From Amphibacillus jilinensis Y1 (GTDB lineage Bacteria; Bacillota; Bacilli; Bacillales; Amphibacillaceae), in contig NZ_JH976435.1 of NCBI RefSeq assembly GCF_000306965.1, forward strand, positions 400,016-464,015: a stretch of 64,000 bases of DNA, given 5' to 3'. The notes below the pieces were generated by a model. It saw only the letters and a list, made by a program, of their open reading frames with translations, was not told the DNA's origin and ran no database searches. Numbering within the stretch: position 1 is the stretch's first letter; the number at the start of each line of letters is the position of its first letter. Shown here in pieces: positions 55,305 through 64,000 of the stretch. The position numbers and the translations under genes are program-made.

Positions 55305-57599
55305 TTGACCAATCATTTAATTTTATCCAAAATCAATGAACAAAAAATAGTTGAATGGGATAATATCGAAACAACACCTCCTTATTGTGAAATAGATATA
55401 CTTCGGGCTTTAGATCAAGTTCAAGTTGACACTGATCACCTATCGACACGTGCAGTCGCCATACTGCACGTGATGTTAGCCTTTCATCGTTTGATTCGTC
55501 ATGAAGAACAAGATCAATTAGCGCAAAACTTACTCGACATAGCTGCTAAAATGGAACCGCATCTTTCCGTACAGCACAAGCTCCAATCCATTAAACACTA
55601 TTATTTTCTGAACCAACACTTCAAGCAGCTCGATATTAATCAATGGTCGATTCGAGAAACGGATTTTGATCAAGCAAAGCTGAAGAAACTTCAAGAATGG
55701 CAGAAAAAAATAACTGCTTTTTACAGTGAAACAGAAGCAGTACAATTTACGACTGACTTCCATCAATTAGAATTGGATCAGATATACAATCAGATGAGAG
55801 AACAACTAATAAACTTGGATCAGCTATTGAAGGAAGGTATTGAATCAATAGAGAATAAACGTTCTGGTATACCGACTAAACAAATTAATCATATGATTAA
55901 GGAACTTGTGGATTTAGAACACGCATTTGATCAAACCCTTCCTGATACCCTACATGCTAAAAATGACAAAAGTCCTTTGCAAAAGCTCGAGAGTATGGTT
56001 GGTCTCGATCAAATTAAACAATATATGAAGCAATATTATCATTATCTGAAATATCAAAAGGATAGAAAAGACATTGGTTTCCAAATGATCGATGAGCCAG
56101 GTTTACATATGATTATTACAGGTAACCCTGGTACAGGTAAAACGACAATCGCACGTTTGTTAGCAGAGATTTATCATGAGCTTGGATTACTTGAATCAAA
56201 ACATGTGATTGAAGTCAATCGTTCTCATCTTGTCGGATCATATGTTGGTCAAAGTGAAGAGAATACAATGACTTATATTCGCCAAGCAGTTGGTGGTGTC
56301 CTATTTATTGATGAAGCGTATAGTTTAAGGCGGCAAGATTCGAGTGGGAGTGACTATGGACAAGCTGTAATTGATACGTTAGTTTCAGCAATGACAAGTG
56401 GCGAATATGCGGGTGCATTTGTGGTTATTTTGGCAGGATATCCAGAAGAGATGCGCCAGTTTTTATGGTCAAACCCAGGTCTTCGCAGTCGATTCCCTGA
56501 CCAAAATATGATTAGCTTACCTGATTTTAAAATGAGTGAGTTAGTTGAAATTGCAGAAATGACAGCATTAAGTAATGATTACTTCTTTACCGAAACTGCT
56601 TTAAATAGCTTTTACGATTTAATTGAACGTGCAAAAGTTGATGATACGTTTGGAAATGCTAGGACGGTAAGAGATCTTGTGATGAAAGCTATATTCAAAA
56701 AAGGAGCTTCGATAACTGTAGAAGCCCATGACGATTGGCTCGACCATATGAGGATCGAATCAAAAGATTTGTCTGTCATGGATGATCAAAAAGATGACAC
56801 AGAACCGATGGACCAGCTTGATCAGTTAATTGGTTTAGATAACATTAAAGCAGAAGTAAAAAAGTTGTCCTCTTTTGTTAAAGTGCAACAAAAGAGAAAA
56901 CACCAAGGCTATCCGGTTGTCCCTATCCAGCTTCATGCTGTTTTTTCTGGTAATCCTGGGACTGGTAAGACGACTGTAGCTAAAATCTATTCAAAATTAT
57001 TAAAGGAATGCGGCTTGTTAAAACGTGGTCATTTCGTTTTAGCTTCACGTAGTGATTTAGTAGCCGGTTATGTAGGACAAACTGCTTTAAAAACCAAAAA
57101 TAAGATCAGAGAGGCACTCGGTGGGGTACTATTTATCGATGAAGCTTACGCATTATTCAGGGGTGAAAATGACTTTGGTAAGGAAGCAATTGATACGTTA
57201 GTTGATGAGATGACAAAACACAATGAGAATCTTGTCGTTATCCTTGCCGGTTATCGGAAAGACATGGAGCGATTTATTGATAGTAATCCTGGTTTATCTT
57301 CACGTTTCAGAAAGTACTTTGAATTTGTTGACTATAAAGCAAGTGAATTATTGGCGATCACCCATTACCATATTGAGCATTACCACTACAAAATAACAGA
57401 TGATGCACGAGACTATTTAATTGAACACTATCAGACTGAATCAATTAATGGGAATGCACGATTTGTTGTAAACCTTGTTGAAGAGGCGATTCAATTTCAA
57501 GCTTTACGTATGGCTGAACAAACCCCAAGTGATGAGCAGTTTTTACATCTAGATAAAGAAGACTTTAAAAAAGCGTGGCAAACAGTGAAGGGAGCCTAG
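55305..57599 (+). CDS. double-AAA ATPase, SpoVK/CbxX-like
   Basis: 764 residues. The first about 230 are helical and unique; then two AAA modules of the CbxX/SpoVK family with Walker A GNPGTGKTT at about 273 and again at about 549, each followed by VGQ-type pore loop (SYVGQSEENT; GYVGQTALKT), Walker B GGVLFIDEAY and the NPGL-SRF sensor. SpoVK is a single-domain stage V sporulation protein; a tandem version suggests a hexameric remodeller. Start TTG 55305 follows AAAGGATC. Three bases separate it from yneP. Confidence 0.85.
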   Translation: MTNHLILSKINEQKIVEWDNIETTPPYCEIDILRALDQVQVDTDHLSTRAVAILHVMLAFHRLIRHEEQDQLAQNLLDIAAKMEPHLSVQHKLQSIKHYYFLNQHFKQLDINQWSIRETDFDQAKLKKLQEWQKKITAFYSETEAVQFTTDFHQLELDQIYNQMREQLINLDQLLKEGIESIENKRSGIPTKQINHMIKELVDLEHAFDQTLPDTLHAKNDKSPLQKLESMVGLDQIKQYMKQYYHYLKYQKDRKDIGFQMIDEPGLHMIITGNPGTGKTTIARLLAEIYHELGLLESKHVIEVNRSHLVGSYVGQSEENTMTYIRQAVGGVLFIDEAYSLRRQDSSGSDYGQAVIDTLVSAMTSGEYAGAFVVILAGYPEEMRQFLWSNPGLRSRFPDQNMISLPDFKMSELVEIAEMTALSNDYFFTETALNSFYDLIERAKVDDTFGNARTVRDLVMKAIFKKGASITVEAHDDWLDHMRIESKDLSVMDDQKDDTEPMDQLDQLIGLDNIKAEVKKLSSFVKVQQKRKHQGYPVVPIQLHAVFSGNPGTGKTTVAKIYSKLLKECGLLKRGHFVLASRSDLVAGYVGQTALKTKNKIREALGGVLFIDEAYALFRGENDFGKEAIDTLVDEMTKHNENLVVILAGYRKDMERFIDSNPGLSSRFRKYFEFVDYKASELLAITHYHIEHYHYKITDDARDYLIEHYQTESINGNARFVVNLVEEAIQFQALRMAEQTPSDEQFLHLDKEDFKKAWQTVKGA

Positions 57600-57602
57600 T
57601 AA

Positions 57603-58028
57603 ATGAAAAAAGTAAAAACACCTATTCAAGTGCGCTATCAGGAGACTGATCAAATGGGGGTAGTCTATCACGCTAATTATTTGGTCTGGTTCGAAATTGG
57701 TAGAACAGCATTTATTGATGCGCTTGGTCTATCATATGCAGCAATGGAAAAGGCGGGCGTGGTTTCTCCTGTTACCCATGTTGAAGTGGATTATAAGCAA
57801 CCGATTCGTTATGGTGAAGCTGCTTTTGTAGAAACGTGGCTGGTAAGTTATGACGGTTTACGAACGACCTATGGCTATCAAGTCCTAAATAAAGCCGGAG
57901 AAGTGGCTGTTTCAGGTAAGTCAGATCATGTTGTTGTGAAAAAAGAGAATTTTCGCCCTATTTCTGTGCGACGCATGTTTCCAGAATGGCATCAAAGTTA
58001 CTTTGATGCGCTAGGTGAAAAAGCATAA
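57603..58028 (+). CDS. yneP: acyl-CoA thioesterase YneP (YbgC family)
   Basis: 141 residues, a hot-dog fold: VRYQETDQMGVVYHANYLVWFEIGRTAF contains the catalytic Asp of the DQMGVVYHANY motif, then VSPVTHVEVDYKQPIRYGE. Releases CoA from acyl-CoA (substrate unknown). The ATG lies 3 bases after the AAA gene stop with GAAGGGAG overlapping its end, so translation is coupled. Matches yneP of B. subtilis. Confidence 0.9.
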   Translation: MKKVKTPIQVRYQETDQMGVVYHANYLVWFEIGRTAFIDALGLSYAAMEKAGVVSPVTHVEVDYKQPIRYGEAAFVETWLVSYDGLRTTYGYQVLNKAGEVAVSGKSDHVVVKKENFRPISVRRMFPEWHQSYFDALGEKA

Positions 58029-58369
58029 TGGCTTTTGGTGTAGATAGACAAGAATTAATAAACTGGAAGAAACGTGTGAAGGCAGGAGAAATTGCGTTCC
58101 TTACCCACTATTGGCAAGATCCTCGTTTTCCTAACTGCACAAGTGTAACTAAAGTAGGGTGTGCAGATGTAAAAAGATTAATAAAGTGGGGAGAGAACTA
58201 TCAATTGAAACAGGAATGGATTCATTTTGATCAAGATTATCCACACTATGATTTATTTGCGCCGCGCCAAGCTGAAATATTAAGAACAGAAGGGATAATT
58301 GATCAAATACAACGCTTTAATTTAATAGATGGTTATAAATCCTCATGCCAAATTAATAAGACTAACTAA
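58028..58369 (+). CDS. yneQ: YneQ-family protein
   Basis: 113 residues. FLTHYWQDPRFPNCTSVTKVGCADVKRLIKWGENYQL and HPHYDLFAP-like segment (here DYPHYDLFAPRQ) match YneQ, a small Bacillaceae protein of unknown role. Its start ATG shares one base with the yneP stop (TAATG). The last codons lie inside a palindrome that also ends yidD. Confidence 0.8.
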   Translation: MAFGVDRQELINWKKRVKAGEIAFLTHYWQDPRFPNCTSVTKVGCADVKRLIKWGENYQLKQEWIHFDQDYPHYDLFAPRQAEILRTEGIIDQIQRFNLIDGYKSSCQINKTN

Positions 58370-58385
58370 GTTAGTCTTATTAATT
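58351..58385. terminator. near-perfect palindrome shared by yneQ and yidD ends (bidirectional terminator)
   Basis: 35 bases: two 17-base arms (AATTAATAAGACTAACT and its complement) around a single A. It covers the last codons of yneQ and the last codons of yidD; the two stop codons are separated by 10 bases. T-runs are short (ATT), so it might act more through the hairpin itself. Confidence 0.75.
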
Positions 58386-58613
58386 GTTGTTCTTATTTTT
58401 CTTTTCTGGCACGGGATCAAATCCACCTGGGTGAAAGGGCTGGCATTTGAAGATACGAATCATCGTGAGCCATCCTCCTTTAATTGCACCAAATCGAGTA
58501 ATAGCTTCTTTTCCATACTGTGAACAGGTCGGTTGAAATCGACAACTTGGCTGTTTATGCGGGCTAATGTATTTTCGATAGAAATTAATAAGAGCCAACA
58601 ATAAGTGTTTCAT
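58380..58613 (-). CDS. yidD: membrane protein insertion efficiency factor YidD
   Basis: 77 residues: [37 protein letters not shown] and [19 protein letters not shown] contain the family's three-Cys pattern and the HPGG-DPVP ending. Assists insertion of proteins by YidC/SpoIIIJ at the cytoplasmic membrane. Immediately downstream (2 bp) of folE2 on the same strand, so cotranscribed. No membrane helix beyond the amphipathic N-terminus. Confidence 0.94.
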   Translation of the reverse strand: MKHLLLALINFYRKYISPHKQPSCRFQPTCSQYGKEAITRFGAIKGGWLTMIRIFKCQPFHPGGFDPVPEKKNKNNN

Positions 58614-58615
58614 TT

Positions 58616-59542
58616 TTAGTCCACCCGCTTATCAAAGCTAATTGATGCAAGTGCATCATGCAAATGAATGGATTCTTCATTCTGACAAGTAACTTTAAAA
58701 GCAACGATATCTTCAGATTCATATAGATCAGCTGCTACAAGTCTGACCATATCTTCAACAAAACGTGGATTTTCATAGGCTTGCTCCGTAACCATTTTTT
58801 CATCAGGTCTTTTTAAAACCGGGTGAATGCGGGCACTAGCATTGCTTTCCGCTGCTTCTAGTAATAATACTTTCCAATCAGAGTGTTGTTCATCAAAATC
58901 ATCAGCGAGCTCAATCTCCATTTGTACTTGCCCACGTTGATTATGGGCACTATATTCACTAATTTCCTTTGAACATGGACAGAGTGTAGTAACGGTTCCA
59001 GTTAATCCGACTTTAATTTGATAGTAATGAGGTTCGGTAAAGTGTATGCTTACCATCAACTTGGCATGATTTAAGCCAGCTAAATCTGAATTGGGTCCAC
59101 GGCGCTCATAAAACCATGGGACGTCCACTTTTAAAAACGCATCAGAGCTGTGTAGACGCTCTGCCAAATCTTTTGTAAATCTCTTCAGTAAATGGAGGTC
59201 CAATGTTAATTTCTCGTTATTATAATAGTCTTGTAATTGCTCAGTAAATCTGCTCATATTTGTTCCTTTACTATCTTGCTTGACAGATGAAGAGAATGTG
59301 AAAACACCAAGTGAACTTTGTTGATTTGGTTTGTATTTACTATTTATTTGAATCGGATGTTTCACGTTTGTTATACCAACTGCATCTAATTTAAATAAGA
59401 AGTCGTTTTGTGTGTTTTGTAAGTCTGGCATATCTTCTTTTTTTGTTGGTTTATTTTTTTCTCCAGGTTCAACTGAACCAAATAGACGATGTCTGTCTGT
59501 TTTATTAGGCAAATTTCGATAGTTTGATTGATGATTCGTCAT
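58616..59542 (-). CDS. folE2: GTP cyclohydrolase IB (FolE2)
   Basis: 308 residues. Converts GTP to dihydroneopterin triphosphate for folate synthesis, using metals other than zinc. The catalytic Cys is in [11 protein letters not shown], with [21 protein letters not shown] and [22 protein letters not shown] as further signatures; the ending [24 protein letters not shown] is typical. In B. subtilis folE2 is Zur-controlled; no clear Zur box is visible upstream here. AAAGGGG precedes its ATG. It occupies a place not held by folE2 in the B. subtilis yne block. Confidence 0.93.
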   Translation of the reverse strand: MTNHQSNYRNLPNKTDRHRLFGSVEPGEKNKPTKKEDMPDLQNTQNDFLFKLDAVGITNVKHPIQINSKYKPNQQSSLGVFTFSSSVKQDSKGTNMSRFTEQLQDYYNNEKLTLDLHLLKRFTKDLAERLHSSDAFLKVDVPWFYERRGPNSDLAGLNHAKLMVSIHFTEPHYYQIKVGLTGTVTTLCPCSKEISEYSAHNQRGQVQMEIELADDFDEQHSDWKVLLLEAAESNASARIHPVLKRPDEKMVTEQAYENPRFVEDMVRLVAADLYESEDIVAFKVTCQNEESIHLHDALASISFDKRVD

Positions 59543-59793
59543 GGATTATAAACCCCTTTCGCATCTTTATTAGTTCAAAGTATACTGAACTCTGTGTGAT
59601 GATTCAATTTATTTAACTTATCTAAATACGTTAACAACAATCTTACTGCTTATCGCATTGTAAAAAGACTGTATCGAAACGTGGAATCAAAGAAATTCAA
59701 GCGTGTTTACGAATGGCTGGAGATTTTGTCGCGTTTTGGCATTTTACAACAAACTATCATGCTTATTATCCGACAAACCGTATAATAGGCCAA

Positions 59794-59824
59794 TAAAAAA
59801 ACACTTTAAGCTATGCTCAAAGTG
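59794..59824 (-). terminator. terminator of plsY
   Basis: On the minus strand CACTTTGAGC pairs with GCTTAAAGTG (one mismatch), followed by seven T residues. Confidence 0.85.
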
Positions 59825-59832
59825 AAAATAAA

Positions 59833-60420
59833 TTAAATCCAAGGCACTTTAGGTTCTGATCTGTTCACTATTCGCTTAATATTTGGTATGTGACGATAGA
59901 TAATAAATAAAGCTAAGATACTTGTTAAAATTAACGATCCGTAATCTTTTAATAAGAAGGAAGTGATGACAGCGATTATACTAGTCAGCATGGACGAGAG
60001 TGAAACATATTTGCTGATATATAAAACAATGAGAAATGTGATTAAAATTATTAAAAATAAAAGCGGATTAACACCTAAAATCATCCCCCCAGAAGTGGCA
60101 ACGGCTTTTCCTCCTCTAAAGTTAGCAAATACAGGATACATATGACCAATAACAGCAAAAATCCCGATAACTAAAGCGCTCAACTCAGGTTGATTAAACA
60201 GGAAAGGTAAGCTAGCTGCCAATGTACCTTTTAATATGTCAGCAAATGTTACAACGATGCCCGCTTTTTTACCTAGTACACGAAAAGCATTAGTCGCGCC
60301 TAAATTTCCACTTCCATGTTCTCGTATGTCCTTTTGGAAAAAGACTTTTCCAACAATGAGTCCTGATGGAAACGACCCTAATAAATAAGCAATTAATATA
60401 AATAGTAGATATGTCCACAT
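59833..60420 (-). CDS. plsY: glycerol-3-phosphate acyltransferase PlsY
   Basis: 195 residues, five to seven membrane helices. Motifs: [14 protein letters not shown] (motif 1), [39 protein letters not shown] (motif 2, substrate binding), the Arg/His end [10 protein letters not shown] (motif 3). Transfers acyl from acyl-phosphate to glycerol-3-phosphate, first step of phospholipid synthesis with PlsX. Divergent from yneT as in B. subtilis (yneS). No oddities. Confidence 0.95.
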   Translation of the reverse strand: MWTYLLFILIAYLLGSFPSGLIVGKVFFQKDIREHGSGNLGATNAFRVLGKKAGIVVTFADILKGTLAASLPFLFNQPELSALVIGIFAVIGHMYPVFANFRGGKAVATSGGMILGVNPLLFLIILITFLIVLYISKYVSLSSMLTSIIAVITSFLLKDYGSLILTSILALFIIYRHIPNIKRIVNRSEPKVPWI

Positions 60421-60592
60421 GTTATTTGTTCCTCATTTCTATTAAACGATATAGTCCAGTCGATTTATTTTAACATGAATTCAAATAATATTAAATATTT
60501 TTAGGACCAGGTTTTAATACAATGTTATTTGACCCGAGTCAATAAAAAAGCGTAAACTATAAAATAATGGACGAGATAATGAAGGGCGGAAC

Positions 60593-61009
60593 ATGATTAT
60601 GAGTTATTCACATCCAAATCCGGAAAGATTGAAAGATATATTTAATCAAGCGAAGACTATTGCTGTTGTAGGGCTATCAGATCAATCGAATCGAGTGTCG
60701 TATCAAGTTAGCCAAGTGATGAAACAAGCTGGCTTTAAAATCATTCCCGTTAACCCTAATATTCAATCATCTCTTGGTGAAAAAGCTTATCATCACCTTT
60801 CTGAAATTCCAGGTCCTATTGATATTGTTAATGTATTTCGAAAATCGATATTTTTAAAGGACATAGCCGAAGAAGCTGTTGGAATTGGTGCTAATGTACT
60901 ATGGGCGCAACAAGGTGTGGTTGATGAAGCTGTCTATGAATTGTATAATAAGGACTTGTTCGTTGTTATGGATTTATGTATTAAAGTAGCTTATCAATAT
61001 AACAGCTGA
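60593..61009 (+). CDS. yneT: CoA-binding-domain protein YneT
   Basis: 138 residues: AVVGLSDQSNRVSYQVSQVMKQAGFKIIPVNPN is the Rossmann-like CoA-binding core, followed by SLGEKAYHHLSEIPGPIDIVNVFR and the ending VVMDLCIKVAYQ. The family binds CoA/acyl-CoA; a biochemical role is unsettled. ATG 60593 follows GAAGGGCGG; ATG 60599 is possible. Between plsY and parE as in B. subtilis. Confidence 0.9.
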   Translation: MIMSYSHPNPERLKDIFNQAKTIAVVGLSDQSNRVSYQVSQVMKQAGFKIIPVNPNIQSSLGEKAYHHLSEIPGPIDIVNVFRKSIFLKDIAEEAVGIGANVLWAQQGVVDEAVYELYNKDLFVVMDLCIKVAYQYNS

Positions 61010-61166
61010 TGACTTTATAGAAGTATTACTAATCTGTTCTTAAAAGTTGGATCAATCGGGTTCTATTGACTAGCTTAGTTAAGTTAGGTACAAATGGAGA
61101 CTATTTTAGCTATTTCACATTTAATAAACACATGCTATACTTACTAAATAACTATGACAAACGTAG

Positions 61167-63167
<2,001 letters not shown>

Positions 63168-63185
63168 TTTTGAGGAGGAAATACT

Positions 63186-64000
63186 TTGGCTTCACAAGAG
63201 AAATATTTAGATTTACCATTAGAAGAAGTAATTGGTGATCGATTTGGTCGCTATAGTAAATACATCATACAAGATCGCGCTTTACCTGATGCTCGAGATG
63301 GTTTGAAGCCGGTTCAACGTCGAATTCTTTATGCGATGCATGAAGAAAAGAATACACACGAAAAAGGTTTTCGTAAATCTGCAAAAACGGTTGGTACAGT
63401 AATAGGAAACTACCATCCACATGGTGATAGTTCTGTATATGAAGCAATGGTTCGTTTAAGTCAAGAATGGAAAGTGCGTAACGTCCTTGTTGAAATGCAT
63501 GGTAATAATGGTAGTGTTGACGGAGATCCGCCAGCAGCAATGCGTTATACTGAGGCTCGACTTTCTGCGATTTCTAGTGAGTTATTACGTGATATTGACA
63601 AAGAAACGGTTGATTATATTCCGAATTTTGATGATACCATTAATGAACCTGTTGTCTTACCTGCACGATTTCCAAATTTACTTGTCAATGGTTCAACAGG
63701 TATTTCAGCTGGTTACGCAACAGATATTCCTCCACATAACTTAACTGAAGTGATTGATGCAGTGATTAAGAAAATTGATCAACCAGATGTCACGATTGAT
63801 CAATTGCTCGGGATCATGAAGGGGCCGGACTTTCCAACAGGCGGTATTATTCAAGGCGAAGAGGGACTGAAACAGGCATACCGTACGGGTAAAGGTAAGG
63901 TGATTGTAAGAGGACGTGCAGAAATTGAATCAATTAGAGGAAATCGTGAACAAATTGTGATCGATGAAATTCCTTATGAAGTTAATAAGGCAGTATTGGT
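63186..64000 (+). CDS. parC: DNA topoisomerase IV subunit A, 5' part
   Basis: The first 271 codons; the gene continues past the window edge. TTG start after GAGGAGG. The winged-helix region contains [17 protein letters not shown] with Ser82 and Glu86 at the two main quinolone-resistance positions, both wild type, and the catalytic Tyr121 in [32 protein letters not shown] and FPTGGIIQG follow. Distinguished from GyrA by its position after parE. Confidence 0.94.
   Translation, partial: MASQEKYLDLPLEEVIGDRFGRYSKYIIQDRALPDARDGLKPVQRRILYAMHEEKNTHEKGFRKSAKTVGTVIGNYHPHGDSSVYEAMVRLSQEWKVRNVLVEMHGNNGSVDGDPPAAMRYTEARLSAISSELLRDIDKETVDYIPNFDDTINEPVVLPARFPNLLVNGSTGISAGYATDIPPHNLTEVIDAVIKKIDQPDVTIDQLLGIMKGPDFPTGGIIQGEEGLKQAYRTGKGKVIVRGRAEIESIRGNREQIVIDEIPYEVNKAVL

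Noticed and set aside
59560-59700. A Zur box upstream of folE2, expected from B. subtilis
   Set aside because: No sequence close to the AAATCGTAAT/ATTACGATTT palindrome is present in the gap.
59627-59782. An open stretch reading LTAYRIVKRLYRNVESKKFKR... between folE2 and plsY, possible coding relic
   Set aside because: No start, no recognised family; recorded only as unassigned gap sequence.

Overview
The window reads as chromosome of a low-GC, endospore-forming Firmicute of the Bacillaceae, probably a halotolerant or alkaliphilic relative of the Amphibacillus/Gracilibacillus/Virgibacillus group (genus is inference). The evidence is the gene order from about 45 to 64 kb, which follows the Bacillus subtilis lexA-yneB-ynzC-tkt-sirA-yneF...citB...yneP-yneQ...plsY(yneS)-yneT-parE-parC block almost gene for gene. 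Strong AGGAGG-type ribosome sites, frequent TTG/GTG starts and the sporulation proteins SirA, a CwlC-like amidase, a SpoVK-like AAA protein and a sporulation-type sensor kinase agree with this.

Layout. 0-7.5 kb: ordinary metabolic genes (glutaminase, nucleoside hydrolase, DAO-family oxidoreductase, RlmCD-type rRNA methyltransferase), a DUF4234/DUF2752 membrane pair and the first of two XRE-regulator/membrane-protein pairs. 7.5-22 kb: an accessory zone of self-contained regulator/effector cassettes (two MerR, AraC, TetR, ArsR-like; MATE pump, flavodoxin, two beta-lactamase-fold serine hydrolases, a VOC protein) separated by decayed genes: a chimeric alpha/beta-hydrolase/amidohydrolase relic, an IS3 relic, an ABC-ATPase relic, an ISLre2 relic and a serine-recombinase relic. 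22-28 kb: ywbE, then a carbohydrate pair, an aldose-1-epimerase-like protein and a giant (about 1150 aa) six-hairpin, cellobiose-phosphorylase-like protein, followed by an IS1595 relic. 28-33 kb: Nudix hydrolase, fetAB-type metal exporter whose ATPase gene seems to start at ATT, the second XRE/membrane pair, an aldo/keto reductase. 33-44 kb: three-gene transhydrogenase operon pntA-pntA2-pntB, selO, a YisP/squalene-synthase-like gene, a SurA-like lipoprotein, a chemoreceptor, an AI-2E family permease, a lipoprotein cyclophilin and the CwlC-like amidase. 45-64 kb: the conserved SOS/sporulation/aconitase/topoisomerase IV block, with yidD and folE2 on the opposite strand and no yneA. parC runs off the right edge and a zinc-ribbon gene runs off the left edge.

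The least explained signal is a family of imperfect, about 100-160 bp intergenic repeats present at seven clear loci plus one doubtful one, in both orientations, with a paired arm (CAATCAGTGGG / CCCACTGATTG) that often tolerates changes as G-U pairs. Also notable are the GC-richer non-coding stretch between tkt and sirA, a nested hairpin before tkt, the non-canonical start of fetA, and the absence of yneA from the SOS operon. No rRNA, tRNA, CRISPR array or intact mobile element was recognised.
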